Notes: a model not told the origin generated them from the sequence alone. DNA of 64,000 nt from Lysobacter spongiicola DSM 21749 (GCF_900167055.1 NZ_FUXP01000001.1:1-64000); one strand, 5' to 3'. Counted from the stretch's first letter, positions 14,581 to 24,451 are shown. Numbers and translations: made by a program.

Positions 14581-16173
14581 TTGAAACGCTTCGCCGCCCT
14601 CTACGTCGAGCTCGACCGCAGCACGGCAACCACCGACAAGCGCGCGGCGCTGATTGACTACTTTCGCGAGGCGCCGCCGCGCGACTCGGCCTGGGCACTG
14701 TGGCTGCTGTCGGGCGGCAAGGTCTCGCGAATCGCCAACACCCGCGAGCTGCGCGAGTGGATCGGCGAGGAGAGTGGACTGCCGCAGTGGCTGGTCGACG
14801 AAAGCCACGACCACGTCGGCGACCTCGCGGAAACCCTCACGCTGCTGCTGCACGACCCGACGGAAGAGGTCGATCGCCCCCTGCACGAGTGGATCGAACG
14901 ATGCCTGTGGCCGGTCTCGGGTGCCGATGCCGCGCGTCGCCACGCGGCGGTACTCGATGGCTGGCGCGGGCTCTGCCACGACGGGCGGCTGGCGTTCAAC
15001 AAGCTGCTCACCGGTGCACTGCGGGTGGGCGTATCGCAGCGACTGGTGCAGCAGGCACTGGCTGAGATGTCCGGCATCGACATCGCGCGCATTGCCCAGC
15101 GCATGCTCGGCAGCTGGCAGCCCAGCGAAGCGTTCCTGCGGGACCTGCTGACGCCGGGTGAGCTGCCCGGAGACAGGCGGCAGCCGTACCCGTTCTTCCT
15201 GGCCTCGCCGCTGGAGGCGGCGGTGGCCTCACTCGGGCCGGTGGACGACTGGTTGCTGGAGTGGAAATGGGATGGCATCCGCCTGCAGTTGATCCGCCGG
15301 GAGGGCGAGGTAGCACTGTGGTCGCGCGGCGAGGAGCGGCTGGACGGGCGTTTCCCGGAAATCGAAACCGCGGCTGCCGCGCTGCCGCGCGATTGCGTGA
15401 TTGACGGTGAGCTGCTCGGCTGGCACGACGACACGCCCCACCAGCCAATGCCGTTCACCGCGCTGCAGACCCGCATCCAGCGCCGCAAGCCGGGGCCCAA
15501 GACCCTCTCCGCGACGCCGGTGCGCGTGCTTGCCTATGACCTGCTGGAGCTCGACGGCGATGACCTCCGGGGACACCCGCTGTCCCAGCGACGCAGCCGG
15601 CTGCACGAGCTGCTGGCGGCGACCGGGGATCGACGCATCGCGTTGTCGCCGGAGGTCTCCGTGCCGGACTGGGACGCCGCGGCCGCGCTGCGCGCAGGCG
15701 CGCGGGAACGTGCCGTCGAAGGCCTCATGCTCAAGCGTCGGTCCTCGGTGTACCAGGCGGGCCGCCGTCGGGGTGACTGGTGGAAATGGAAGATCGACCC
15801 GCTGACCATTGACGCGGTGCTGATCTATGCGCAGTCCGGGCACGGGCGGCGCAGCAACCTGCATACCGACTACACCTTCGGATTGTGGGACGGCGAGGCG
15901 CTGGTGCCGGTCGCCAAGGCGTACTCGGGCCTCGATGACAAGGAAATCCTGCGGCTCGACCGGTGGGTCCGGGCGAATACGCTGGAGCGCTTCGGCCCGG
16001 TCCGCTCGGTGCCGGCGGTGCACGTGTTCGAGCTGGCGTTCGAGGCGGTCAACCGCTCGAGCCGACACAAGTCCGGCATCGCGGTCCGCTTCCCGCGGAT
16101 CCTTCGCTGGCGCGATGACAAGCCGGCCAGCGAGGCGGACCACCTCGAGACGTTGAAGGCGCTGGCGCGGTGA
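14581..16173 (+). CDS. ATP-dependent DNA ligase, LigC-like, of the damage-response module
   Basis: A 530-residue ATP-dependent DNA ligase. The nucleotidyl-transfer motif I is WKWDGIRLQ, which makes Lys229 the likely AMP-bound lysine. Other motifs are ELLGW (III), EGLMLKRRSS (IV) and WWKWK (V). The C-terminal OB fold includes LVPVAKAYSGL and KSGIAVRFPRILRWR. A helical N-terminal DNA-binding region (1-190) makes it longer than the minimal LigD-type core. It seals nicks, probably after processing by the neighbouring exonuclease. TTG at 14581 is used, 3 bases after the previous stop; the helicase start overlaps its stop by 4 bases. Confidence 0.93.
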   Translation: MKRFAALYVELDRSTATTDKRAALIDYFREAPPRDSAWALWLLSGGKVSRIANTRELREWIGEESGLPQWLVDESHDHVGDLAETLTLLLHDPTEEVDRPLHEWIERCLWPVSGADAARRHAAVLDGWRGLCHDGRLAFNKLLTGALRVGVSQRLVQQALAEMSGIDIARIAQRMLGSWQPSEAFLRDLLTPGELPGDRRQPYPFFLASPLEAAVASLGPVDDWLLEWKWDGIRLQLIRREGEVALWSRGEERLDGRFPEIETAAAALPRDCVIDGELLGWHDDTPHQPMPFTALQTRIQRRKPGPKTLSATPVRVLAYDLLELDGDDLRGHPLSQRRSRLHELLAATGDRRIALSPEVSVPDWDAAAALRAGARERAVEGLMLKRRSSVYQAGRRRGDWWKWKIDPLTIDAVLIYAQSGHGRRSNLHTDYTFGLWDGEALVPVAKAYSGLDDKEILRLDRWVRANTLERFGPVRSVPAVHVFELAFEAVNRSSRHKSGIAVRFPRILRWRDDKPASEADHLETLKALAR

Positions 16174-18671
16174 CGGTGCCGACACGGCGGGCGCTGCAGT
16201 CGGCCCGGCGCCGGCTCACCGACTGGTTCCTCGATCGCGGCTGGAAACCGATGCCGTTCCAGCGCGAGTTGTGGCGCCGCTACCTTGCGGGCGAATCCGG
16301 CCTGCTGCACACCCCGACCGGCAGCGGCAAGACGCTGGCCGCGTTCGGCGGTGCGCTGCTGGAAGCCTTGGCTACGGGAGGGCAGGGGCCGAGTGCGCCC
16401 GCGGCAAGTCCGGCGAAGCGCCGCAAGGTCCCGGCGCCTGTGCTCAAGGTGCTGTGGATCACGCCCCTGCGCGCGCTGGCCAGTGACACCGTCCGCGCCC
16501 TGCGCGAGCCGATCGAGGGGCTTGGGCTGGAATGGCAGGTGGGCCTGCGGACCGGCGATGCCTCGGCGCGCGACAAGCGGTTGGCGCGCAGTGGCCGGCT
16601 GGACGTGCTGGTGACGACGCCCGAGTCACTGTCGCTGCTCCTGTCCTATCCCGATACCGCCAGCCACCTTGCGGGGCTGCGTTGCGTGGTGGTCGACGAA
16701 TGGCATGAGCTGCTGGGCAACAAGCGCGGCGTGCTGCTGCAGTTGGCGCTGGCCAGGCTGCGGGCGCTTGCGCCGGGAATGCGGCTGTGGGGGCTCTCGG
16801 CCACCCTCGGGAACCTGGCGGAAGCCCGTGACGTGCTGTTGCCGCACCTGCCGGGGGCACCGGTGGTGGCGGGTGCCAGGCCACGACCGATGAAGCTGAC
16901 TACGCTGCTGCCACCTGCAGGGGCGCGCTTCCCGTGGGCGGGCCACCTCGGGCTTTCGCAGCTGCAACGGGTGGTGGAGCAACTGTTCAAGGTGCGCACC
17001 AGCCTGTTGTTCACCAACACCCGCGCCCATGCGGAGTTGTGGCACCAGGCGCTGTCGGCGGTCTGGCGTGAGGATCCGGCGACCCTGGCGCTGCACCACG
17101 GGTCACTGGACCCGAAGTTGCGCGCGCTGGCGGAGAGCGGCTTGCGCGACGGCAGCCTGCGCTGCGTGGTCGCCACTTCCAGCCTCGACCTCGGCGTCGA
17201 TTTCCCCGCGGTGGACCAGGTGCTGCAGATCGGCAGCCCGAAAGGCGCAGCGCGCCTGCTGCAGCGGGCGGGCAGGGCCAAACATCGACCGGGTGAATCC
17301 GGCGAGGTGGTCTGCGTGCCGACCCACGTACTGGAGGTGGTCGAGTACGCAGCGGCACGGGAGGCGGTGGCGGCCGGCGAGATCGAAGCCCGTCGACCTC
17401 CGCGCCTCAGCCTGGATGTGCTCGCGCAACACTGCGTCACCCTGGCCCTGGGTGGGGGTTTCAAACCCGACGAACTCTTCGCGGAGGTCCGCGCGACCCA
17501 TGCGTTTGCTGCGCTGGATGCGGAAAGCTGGCAGGCCGTGCTGGACTTCATTGTCCAGGGCGGCCGGGCTCTGGAGCACTACCCGGACTACCGGCGCGTG
17601 GTGCGGGGGGAAGACGGCGTGTACCGGGTGGAGGAGCGCCGCGTCGCCTTCCGCCACCGCCTGTCGATCGGCACCATCACCAGCGATGGGTCGGTATCGA
17701 TCAAGTACCTCAAGGGCGGCCGGCTCGGGTCGGTGGAAGAGAGCTTCATTGCCCGCCTGCGCCCGGGCGACATCTTCCAGTTCGCCGGCCGGAGCCTGAG
17801 CCTTGTACGGCTGGAGGACATGACCGCCTACGTCCGCCTCGCGCGCGGCAGTGGCGGCAAGGTGCCCAAGTGGGCGGGTGGAAGGATGCCGCTGTCCTCG
17901 GAGCTGGCGCATCGGGTGGAGGCGGTGCTCGCCGGCCCGCGGGACACACCGGAGCTGCGGAGCATCGCCGGCCTGCTGGACCTGCAGCAGCGCCTGTCGT
18001 CCTTGCCTAGACCCGGACGCTTGCTGGTGGAGACGGTGAAGGCGCGAGATGGCCGCTACCTGTTCGTGTACCCGTTCGCCGGCCGGGCTGCGCACGAGGG
18101 GCTGGCGGCGTTGTTGGCAATGCGCTGGGGCAGGCATCGACCCAATACCTTCGGTTTGGCCGCCAATGACTACGGATTCGCGCTGTTGCCCGACGTCGAT
18201 GACGTACTCGACGAGGACGAGCTGCGCGGATTCCTCGGGCAGGAGAACCTGCTGGAGGACCTGCTCGACAGCATGAACATCGGCGAGCTGGCGCGACGGC
18301 AGTTCCGCGAGATCGCGCGTGTCGCCGGGCTGTTGCCGCCGTCGCTGCCCGGTCGCGCGCCGCGATCGATGCGACAGGTGCAGGCCTCGAGCGGGCTGCT
18401 GTACGACGTGCTCGAGCGCTACGATCCGGACCACATGCTGCTTGCGCTTGCCCGCAGCGAAGTACTGTCCGGCCAGCTGGAGGTCCAGCGGCTGCGGGAT
18501 GCACTGGAGGGGATCGGCCAGCGCGACATCGACATGCATCGCCCGCGCACGCTCACTCCGCTTTCGTTCCCGCTCTGGGCCGAAGGCATGCGTGGGCAGC
18601 TGAGCACGGAGGACTGGAAGACGCGTGTGCAGCGCGCCGCTGTCCGACTGGAGCAACGCCATGGTGGATGA
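16170..18671 (+). CDS. Ligase-associated DEXH-box helicase (Lhr-like)
   Basis: An 833-residue superfamily 2 helicase. N-terminal RecA fold: Q-motif region FQRELWRRY, Walker A TPTGSGKTLAAF, motif Ia TPLRALA, DEWH box VVVDEWHELLG and motif III GLSATLGN. C-terminal RecA fold: LLFTNTRAHAE, ATSSLDLGVDFP and the Arg finger LLQRAGRAKHRPG. The last 400 residues match the Lhr core with winged-helix parts. It should unwind DNA 3'-5' for the module. The start is GTG in a GTGA overlap with the ligase stop, and it overlaps the PdeM gene by 11 bases, so translation is tightly coupled. Confidence 0.93.
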   Translation: MTVPTRRALQSARRRLTDWFLDRGWKPMPFQRELWRRYLAGESGLLHTPTGSGKTLAAFGGALLEALATGGQGPSAPAASPAKRRKVPAPVLKVLWITPLRALASDTVRALREPIEGLGLEWQVGLRTGDASARDKRLARSGRLDVLVTTPESLSLLLSYPDTASHLAGLRCVVVDEWHELLGNKRGVLLQLALARLRALAPGMRLWGLSATLGNLAEARDVLLPHLPGAPVVAGARPRPMKLTTLLPPAGARFPWAGHLGLSQLQRVVEQLFKVRTSLLFTNTRAHAELWHQALSAVWREDPATLALHHGSLDPKLRALAESGLRDGSLRCVVATSSLDLGVDFPAVDQVLQIGSPKGAARLLQRAGRAKHRPGESGEVVCVPTHVLEVVEYAAAREAVAAGEIEARRPPRLSLDVLAQHCVTLALGGGFKPDELFAEVRATHAFAALDAESWQAVLDFIVQGGRALEHYPDYRRVVRGEDGVYRVEERRVAFRHRLSIGTITSDGSVSIKYLKGGRLGSVEESFIARLRPGDIFQFAGRSLSLVRLEDMTAYVRLARGSGGKVPKWAGGRMPLSSELAHRVEAVLAGPRDTPELRSIAGLLDLQQRLSSLPRPGRLLVETVKARDGRYLFVYPFAGRAAHEGLAALLAMRWGRHRPNTFGLAANDYGFALLPDVDDVLDEDELRGFLGQENLLEDLLDSMNIGELARRQFREIARVAGLLPPSLPGRAPRSMRQVQASSGLLYDVLERYDPDHMLLALARSEVLSGQLEVQRLRDALEGIGQRDIDMHRPRTLTPLSFPLWAEGMRGQLSTEDWKTRVQRAAVRLEQRHGG

Positions 18672-19305
18672 TCGCCTGATGGTGGAGGTGGCCGGCGAGC
18701 GGTTGGAGCTGCTTGCCGATCGTGCCCTCCACTGGCCAACCAGGCGTCGCCTGCTGGTGGCCGACCTGCACCTGGGCAAGGGCGACGTGTTCCGGCGTGC
18801 CGGTATCGCGCTGCCCCGTGGCGGGACCAGCCACGATCTCGAGCGCCTGGCGCGGCTGGTCGCCGCGACACGTGCCGAAGAGCTGTGGGTGCTCGGCGAC
18901 CTGCTGCACGGACCGGTGTACGAGACGGCATGGCAGCACGCGTGGCGGGGATGGCGGGTGGCGCACGCCTCGCTGCGGGTCGCTTCGCTGGTGGGCAACC
19001 ATGACCGGGCCCTTGCGGCTTCCGGCATGGAGATCGACCTGCTCGGGGCGGCAGTGGACGAGGCGCCCTTCGCTTTCCGTCACGAGCCCACCGCCCACGC
19101 ATCGCTGCACGTAATGTGCGGCCACCTCCACCCCCAGGTGGCGCTGCCCGGCCTGCGCCGGCGCCTGCCTGCGTTCTGGCTGAGGCCGGGGGTGACGGTA
19201 CTGCCGGCGTTCTCGGCCTTCACCGGCGGAGTGGTGGTGCAGCCCTCTGCGGGGGAACGCCTCGCCGTCTGCGCCCAGGGATCGGTCACGATGGTGCGCG
19301 GCTGA
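18661..19305 (+). CDS. pdeM: Ligase-associated metallophosphoesterase PdeM
   Basis: A 214-residue calcineurin-like phosphoesterase, the fourth gene of the module. Metal-binding motifs are LVADLHLGKGDVF (near residue 35), VLGDLLHG, LVGNHDRAL and MCGHLHPQV. The family is described as a phosphoesterase or endonuclease of the ligase-associated damage response. Its in vivo substrate is not certain. ATG at 18661 lies inside the end of the helicase gene (11-base overlap). A convergent flavoprotein gene ends 24 bases later, so the operon ends here. Confidence 0.92.
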   Translation: MVDDRLMVEVAGERLELLADRALHWPTRRRLLVADLHLGKGDVFRRAGIALPRGGTSHDLERLARLVAATRAEELWVLGDLLHGPVYETAWQHAWRGWRVAHASLRVASLVGNHDRALAASGMEIDLLGAAVDEAPFAFRHEPTAHASLHVMCGHLHPQVALPGLRRRLPAFWLRPGVTVLPAFSAFTGGVVVQPSAGERLAVCAQGSVTMVRG

Positions 19306-19329
19306 GGCTCGCCGCCGCGGTTGCACCGC

Positions 19330-20253
19330 TCAGCGGGGATTGGCGGGCAGCGCCCGGTGCACCGCGGTGGCAGCGATCGCCGCATGGCCCACCGCGACCG
19401 CGATCTGGTTCAGGGCGCTGACGACATCGCCGATGGCGTACAGGCCCGGCACGCTGGTCTGCAGGTGGTCGTCCACGACCAGCGCGTCTTCCTCGTCGAC
19501 CCGTGCCCCCAGGGCGACCGCCAGCCCGGACCCGTTTTCCGCGCCGAGCACCGGATAGATCGTATCGAAGCGGCCGGGTTCCGCGTCCGCGAACTCGACC
19601 CGGCACGCGCCGTCCTCCAGCACCATGCGCGTCGGCGTCGAACGCAGCGTCACGCCGGCTGCTTCGGCCATGGCGAGCAGCTCCGGATCACTGCAATCGC
19701 TGCCGCTGCTGTCGATGGCGGTGACGTCGCTGGAGAACGATCGCAGGAACCCAGCGTGCGAGATTGCCTGTTCGGCAGGCGCGAATACGGCGATGGCGTC
19801 GTCGCTGGCCTCGTAGCCGTCGCAGACAGCGCACAACCGGACGACCCCGCGCGCGATCGCATCTTCGATGCCTTCGAATCCCGGCAACCGGTCCTTGGCA
19901 CCCGTCGCCAGGATGACCTTGCGCGCGTGCCATTGCCGCCCTCCGGCAGTCGCGATGAATGCCTGGCCGTTCCGCTCCAGGCCCTCGACCCGCGCCTCCA
20001 CCGGCTCCACGCCGTATTCCGCGGCATGGGTGCGGAATCGCGCCAGCAGCTCGTTGCCGGCGACCCCGAATGGGAAGCCGGGGCAGTTGTGGCTGGCGGG
20101 AATCCATCGGGCACGGCTTTCGCCGGCGTCGATCAGGGCAGTGCGCCGCCGGAATCGGGCCAGGTAGGTGGCTGCGGTCAGTCCTCCAGGCCCGCCACCG
20201 ATGATCAGGCAGTCGAGCAGGTCGGGTGCGGTGTCGGCGGCAGGGGTGGGCAC
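19330..20253 (-). CDS. Thioredoxin-reductase-like FAD/NAD(P) oxidoreductase
   Basis: A 307-residue class II pyridine nucleotide-disulfide oxidoreductase. The FAD motif is [15 protein letters not shown] near residue 15. The second nucleotide site follows [34 protein letters not shown] binds FAD at the C-terminus. The redox pair CAVC ([10 protein letters not shown]) stands where thioredoxin reductase has CATC, so disulfide reduction is possible, though this subgroup often acts with other partners. GTG is used as the start. It is a monocistronic gene between PdeM and RssA. Confidence 0.85.
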   Translation of the reverse strand: MPTPAADTAPDLLDCLIIGGGPGGLTAATYLARFRRRTALIDAGESRARWIPASHNCPGFPFGVAGNELLARFRTHAAEYGVEPVEARVEGLERNGQAFIATAGGRQWHARKVILATGAKDRLPGFEGIEDAIARGVVRLCAVCDGYEASDDAIAVFAPAEQAISHAGFLRSFSSDVTAIDSSGSDCSDPELLAMAEAAGVTLRSTPTRMVLEDGACRVEFADAEPGRFDTIYPVLGAENGSGLAVALGARVDEEDALVVDDHLQTSVPGLYAIGDVVSALNQIAVAVGHAAIAATAVHRALPANPR

Positions 20254-20329
20254 GTCTTATCCACGAGGTCGGGCATGCGAGCTTGGCCCACTTCACCGTG
20301 AACGCGAAGTAGCGGACCCCGGCGCGTGG

Positions 20330-21241
20330 TCAGTGCGACAGCAGGCCGGCGGCGTCGAGCGCAGGCAGCGAAGCCTGTACCGCCAGCCGGCCCGCCTCGA
20401 TGGCTTCGGCCGCGCGATCGAATTCCAGCACGCCCACGTGGCCCAGCCGCGGCGTGATGTTGACGTCGGGCGGGTCCCCGGCCATCCGGCTGCGGGTGAT
20501 GCGGACCTGCATGATGTCGATGCTCGCAGTGACCACCCCCAGCATCGAGGGCGCGCGGCGCGTGTCGCTGCCCTGGCCGGGCAGCAGGCCGCTCAGGCCC
20601 CGGTTGAGGCGCTGCATCCAGTCGCTGCCGTTCGTCGCATCCGGCACGGGCTCCGGCTCCGGGACCGGTTCACGCAGGGCGCGGCCCAGGATGTCGGAGG
20701 CCAGGTCGACGGCGATCACGATATCGGCCTCCATGGCCCGCGCCAGCGAAATGGGAACGGGGTTGACCAGGCCACCGTCGACCAGCAATTGGTCGTCGCG
20801 CCACACCGGGGCCAGCAGGGCGGGCAGGGCGATCGAGGCGCGCACGGCATCGAGCGTGGAGCCGTGCCGGAGCCAGACCTCCGCGCCGGTCTGCAGCACC
20901 GTCGCGGTCGCGCCGAATTCCAGGTCGAGCGCTTCGATCGGTCGGTCGTGGAAGTAATCGCGGAACAGCGACATCAGCCGCTCGCCCTTGAGCATCCCGC
21001 CGCCGAGCTGGAAATCCATCAGCGCGAAGATCTCGCGGCGCGCCAGCTTGCGTACCCACTCCTCCAGGCGGTCGAGTTCACCGGCCGCCAGTGTGGCGCC
21101 GACCAGCGCACCGATGGAGGTGCCGGCGACGATGTCGGGCCTGATCCCGAGGTCCGACAGGGCGCGGATCACCCCGATGTGGGCCCATCCGCGGGCGGAG
21201 CCGCCTCCAAGGGCGAGGCCGATGCGGGGTGTGCGGGGCAT
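20330..21241 (-). CDS. rssA: Patatin-like phospholipase, RssA family
   Basis: A 303-residue patatin-type serine hydrolase. It has the oxyanion loop GLALGGGSARGWAHIG, the nucleophile GTSIGALVG (Ser about residue 49), and the Asp of the dyad in VDGGLVNPVP. It resembles E. coli RssA and Neisseria/Xanthomonas homologues, with a predicted lipid acyl hydrolase role. No signal peptide is visible. ATG at 21241 starts MPRTPRIGLA; an upstream in-frame ATG at 21271 would add ten polar residues. The rsx partner regulator (RssB) is not here. The Hsp20 gene lies upstream behind a terminator. Confidence 0.88.
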   Translation of the reverse strand: MPRTPRIGLALGGGSARGWAHIGVIRALSDLGIRPDIVAGTSIGALVGATLAAGELDRLEEWVRKLARREIFALMDFQLGGGMLKGERLMSLFRDYFHDRPIEALDLEFGATATVLQTGAEVWLRHGSTLDAVRASIALPALLAPVWRDDQLLVDGGLVNPVPISLARAMEADIVIAVDLASDILGRALREPVPEPEPVPDATNGSDWMQRLNRGLSGLLPGQGSDTRRAPSMLGVVTASIDIMQVRITRSRMAGDPPDVNITPRLGHVGVLEFDRAAEAIEAGRLAVQASLPALDAAGLLSH

Positions 21242-21304
21242 GGTCAGAAGGTCGGGCCGGGCATGGCGCATTCTGCCACGCAGGCCTGAAGCCCCGGCCG
21301 CCCA

Positions 21305-21336
21305 CGAAGAAACGCCGGAGCGCGAGGCTCCGGCGT
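21305..21336 (-). terminator. Rho-independent terminator of the hsp20 gene
   Basis: A perfect 10-base stem (21312-21321 with 21327-21336, loop of 5) lies 38 bases after the hsp20 stop. On the minus strand it is followed by TTTCTTC, a short U-rich run. It separates hsp20 from rssA. Confidence 0.8.
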
Positions 21337-21373
21337 CGGGTACTGCGCAGCCGTCTCTTGGCGGCCCGCTTGG

Positions 21374-21865
21374 TCAGTGCTCCTGGCGCTGGCCGCCACC
21401 CACCTGGATGCGGCGGGGCGTCGTCTCGGGGCGCTTGGGGATGGTGATCTCCAGCACACCGTTGCGGCCGTCCGCGGTGATGCCGTCCGGGTCGGCGCTG
21501 TCGGGCAGCGCGAAGCGCCGGTGGAAGGTGCCGTGCGCCCGCTCGATGCGCGAGTAGCGCTCGGTTTCGGTGCGGTTCTCGCTCTGGCGCTCGCCCTTGA
21601 TGGTGAGGATGCCCTTGTCCATGCTGACTTCGATCTGTTCGGGGTCGATGCCCGGCAGGTCGGCCATCAGCACGAAGCGGTCGTTCTCTTCCTTGATGTC
21701 CACGCGCGGGATCCACTGGCTGGTGACCACCGAGGAGTCATCCGTGGAGCCTTCCTGGAACAGCTGGTTGTCGAACAGCCGATCGAAGATCTGGCGGATC
21801 GGATCCTGCCGCAGGCCCTGCTGCGGCCACTGGTTGTTGTTGCGGCGGGTCATGTTGTTGCTCAT
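21374..21865 (-). CDS. Hsp20 small heat-shock protein
   Basis: A 163-residue small heat-shock chaperone with an alpha-crystallin domain from about residue 50 to 155 (PRVDIKEENDRFVLMADLPG, then SRIERAHGTFHRRFALP and the GVLEITIPKR box). The N-terminal region is Asn- and Gln-rich with RNNNQWPQQG. It should bind unfolding proteins as oligomers until ATP-dependent chaperones act. The short tail, ending IQVGGGQRQEH, shows no clear IxI motif. ATG at 21865 has GGGAGACGAG upstream. A terminator follows at 21305-21336. Induction by heat is expected but no clear sigma-32 site was seen. Confidence 0.92.
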   Translation of the reverse strand: MSNNMTRRNNNQWPQQGLRQDPIRQIFDRLFDNQLFQEGSTDDSSVVTSQWIPRVDIKEENDRFVLMADLPGIDPEQIEVSMDKGILTIKGERQSENRTETERYSRIERAHGTFHRRFALPDSADPDGITADGRNGVLEITIPKRPETTPRRIQVGGGQRQEH

Positions 21866-22009
21866 TGCTCGTCTCCCTGGTTCTCGCTGGGATGTATCGC
21901 TGGATGTGTCTCGGGACCCATGGTCCACTGACGCGGTAACTAGGCGCAGGCCGCGGTCAAATCAAGGGTCCCGCGAGCAGGCCCCTGCCGGGATTCAGCG
22001 TCCAGTCGG

Positions 22010-22786
22010 TCAGGGCACCACCGAGGTCCAACTGGCGGTGGAGAACTTGCTTTCGACAAGCTGCAGCGCCTGCCCCAGCTCATCGGGCGTGAGCGCGTCG
22101 ACGCTCAGGCCGTGGTCGCGGCGGAAGGTATCGACCATCCGTTTGATCACCGCTTCGCGCGGCAGGCCGGTCTGGCTGCGCAGCGGGTCGACCCGCTTGG
22201 CGGCGCTGGCGGTGCCCTTGTCGGAGAGTTTCTCCCTGCCGATGCGCAGCACCTCCAGCATCTTCGTCGCATCGATGTCGTAGGCCATGGTCACGTGGTG
22301 CAGCACCGCGTGGGGCTTGCGGGCCTGGGCGGCGCCGGCGATCTTGCCGGCGGCGGAGGTGATGTCGTTGAGTGGCTGGTACCAGGCCTCGATACCGAGG
22401 TCGGCGAGGGCGCGGATCACCCATTCGTCCATCTGCCGGTAGGACTCCTGGAAGGACAGGTCCTCCACCAGAGACAGCGGGGCGCAGATCGAATAGGTGA
22501 TGGTGTTCCCGGGCTCGATGAACATCGCGCCGCCGCCGCTGATCCGGCGGACCACTTCCACGCCATGGCGGCGGGCGGCTTCGGCATCGACTTCGTTGCG
22601 CAGCGATTGGAACCGCCCGATCACTACCGCCGGCGAAGCCCATTCCCACACGCGCAGGGTGGGGCGGCGGCGGCCCGCGGATACCTCGTTGGCAAGGACT
22701 TCGTCCAGGGCCATGTGCATGGCCGGGGACTGCGGCTCCATGTGGATCAGCTGCCAGTCGTGGTCGCGCCAGCGGGTGCGGCTCAT
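22010..22786 (-). CDS. lplA: Lipoate-protein ligase, catalytic subunit (LplA-like)
   Basis: A 258-residue biotin/lipoate A/B ligase-fold protein. The lipoyl-AMP site RRISGGGAMF is near residue 80. The lysine-bearing LNDITSAAGKIAGAAQ and HHVTMAYDIDATKM complete the fold. It should activate lipoate with ATP and load it on E2 or GcvH subunits. It lacks the C-terminal accessory domain of E. coli LplA (about 340 residues). That domain appears to be the separate gene just upstream, which overlaps it by 4 bases (ATGA), as in the two-part archaeal enzyme. Confidence 0.85.
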   Translation of the reverse strand: MSRTRWRDHDWQLIHMEPQSPAMHMALDEVLANEVSAGRRRPTLRVWEWASPAVVIGRFQSLRNEVDAEAARRHGVEVVRRISGGGAMFIEPGNTITYSICAPLSLVEDLSFQESYRQMDEWVIRALADLGIEAWYQPLNDITSAAGKIAGAAQARKPHAVLHHVTMAYDIDATKMLEVLRIGREKLSDKGTASAAKRVDPLRSQTGLPREAVIKRMVDTFRRDHGLSVDALTPDELGQALQLVESKFSTASWTSVVP

Positions 22787-23082
22787 GCGCGGTCCTCCGT
22801 GCCCTCGACGGCCAGGGCGCGGCGGACGGCCACCGCGACTCCGCGCGCAGAGATGCCGTAGAGGTGGGCAGCGGGATCCAGGCCTTCGGCCACCGCCGTT
22901 GCGAGTTGGTCTTCGCTGCTGTCGGCGGGAAGTCCCTCCAGCGCCCGGTTGATGGCATCCAGCGATGAGTCGGGTTCGAGGAAGAAATCCCCACTGACCT
23001 GCACGCGGCGCAGCCGGCCCTCCTCCACGGTCAGGTCGACGACCACGAGTTTTCCACCCGGTTCCTTGTACTCACCGTGCAT
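22783..23082 (-). CDS. Lipoate-protein ligase accessory subunit (LplB-like, C-terminal domain)
   Basis: A 99-residue protein matching the stand-alone C-terminal domain of lipoate-protein ligases: it opens [21 protein letters not shown], continues with [10 protein letters not shown], and ends with a small helical region ([14 protein letters not shown]). In Thermoplasma the LplA catalytic subunit is inactive for adenylation without the separate LplB. Here the accessory gene lies upstream and overlaps lplA by 4 bases, so equal co-translation is likely. ATG at 23082 has GGGAG upstream. Confidence 0.82.
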   Translation of the reverse strand: MHGEYKEPGGKLVVVDLTVEEGRLRRVQVSGDFFLEPDSSLDAINRALEGLPADSSEDQLATAVAEGLDPAAHLYGISARGVAVAVRRALAVEGTEDRA

Positions 23083-23208
23083 GCGACGGCTCCCGTTGAA
23101 GTTGTGGACATGGTGTGCGGCGGTGCCCGCGCGTTCAATGACCCATGTCATTTGCGCATCCGGGGCCGCTGTCGGCCACAATGCCCGCTGCCCAACCGAT
23201 TGGACCGC

Positions 23209-24447
23209 ATGCCGATGCCCGGATTCCTGCAACGCTTCTTTGCGCTGATCATGCGTACCAGCCTTGTCAGCCAGATCGTCGTCGGCCTGGTGGCGGGCGT
23301 GGTGCTGGCGCTGGCCTGGCCCGCCGGCGCGGCTTCCGCCGGGCTGCTGGGGTCGGTGTTCGTTTCCGCGCTCAAGGCGGTCGCCCCGGTGCTGGTCCTG
23401 GTGCTGGTCACCGCCTCGATCGCCAACCACGCGCGGGGGCAACGCACGCACATCCGGCCGATCCTGGTGCTGTACCTGTTCGGCACCCTGGCGGCCGCGC
23501 TGGTCGCGGTGTTCGCGAGTTTCCTGTTCCCGACCAGCCTGGCGCTCGCGGTCCCCGCCGACACCGAGCTCGCACCGCCGGAAGGCATTGGCGAAGTGTT
23601 GCGGACCCTGCTGTTGCAGGTGGTCGACAATCCGGTGAACGCACTGGTGACCGGCAACTTCATCGGCATCCTCGCCTGGGCGATCGGGCTGGGATTGGCG
23701 TTCCGGCATGCATCCGACGCAACGCGGCAGGTGGTGGGGGACCTGTCCGCCGCCATCACCCGGTTGGTGCGGGCGGTGATCCGGTTGGCACCGCTGGGCA
23801 TCTTCGGACTGGTGGCGGCCACCCTGGCCGAGACGGGACTGTCCGCCCTGGCCGACTACCTGCGCCTGCTGGCGGTCCTGGTCGGCTGCATGCTGTTCAT
23901 GGCCCTGGTGGCGAATCCGCTGATCGTATTCGCCAAGACCCGCCGCAACCCGTACCCGCTGGTGTTCACCTGCCTGCGCGAGAGCGGGATCACCGCGTTC
24001 TTTACCCGCAGCTCCGCCGCCAACATCCCGGTCAACATGGAGCTGAGCCGCCGGCTTGGACTGCATGAGGAGACCTATTCGGTCTCGATCCCGATCGGGG
24101 CGACGATCAACATGGCGGGCGCGGCGATCACCATCACCGTGCTGACGCTGGCTGCGGTGCATACGCTGGGAATCGCAGTAGACCTCCCGACGGCGTTGCT
24201 GCTGAGCGTGGTCGCGGCGGTAGCGGCTTGCGGCGCCTCGGGCGTGCCGGGCGGGTCGCTGTTGCTGGTGCCGCTGGCGAGCGGGCTGTTCGGAATTTCC
24301 ACGGACATCGCGATGCAGGTGGTGGCGATCGGATTCATCGTCGGCGTGGTGCAGGACTCGGCGGAGACGGCGCTCAATTCCTCCACCGACGTGCTCTTCA
24401 CCGCGGCGGCGGCACCGCCTCCGGACGCAGTGCCGGACCCGTTGTAG
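23209..24447 (+). CDS. sstT: Serine/threonine:sodium symporter SstT
   Basis: A 412-residue dicarboxylate/amino-acid:cation symporter with eight or more membrane segments plus re-entrant loops. The substrate motif [17 protein letters not shown] and the sodium region [20 protein letters not shown] are those of SstT, which imports serine and threonine with sodium. Length matches E. coli SstT (414). ATG at 23209 is used; a second ATG six bases later is possible. The stop codon TAG lies in a GTAGCGGGT sequence repeated 27 bases downstream. Confidence 0.92.
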   Translation: MPMPGFLQRFFALIMRTSLVSQIVVGLVAGVVLALAWPAGAASAGLLGSVFVSALKAVAPVLVLVLVTASIANHARGQRTHIRPILVLYLFGTLAAALVAVFASFLFPTSLALAVPADTELAPPEGIGEVLRTLLLQVVDNPVNALVTGNFIGILAWAIGLGLAFRHASDATRQVVGDLSAAITRLVRAVIRLAPLGIFGLVAATLAETGLSALADYLRLLAVLVGCMLFMALVANPLIVFAKTRRNPYPLVFTCLRESGITAFFTRSSAANIPVNMELSRRLGLHEETYSVSIPIGATINMAGAAITITVLTLAAVHTLGIAVDLPTALLLSVVAAVAACGASGVPGGSLLLVPLASGLFGISTDIAMQVVAIGFIVGVVQDSAETALNSSTDVLFTAAAAPPPDAVPDPL

Positions 24448-24451
24448 CGGG

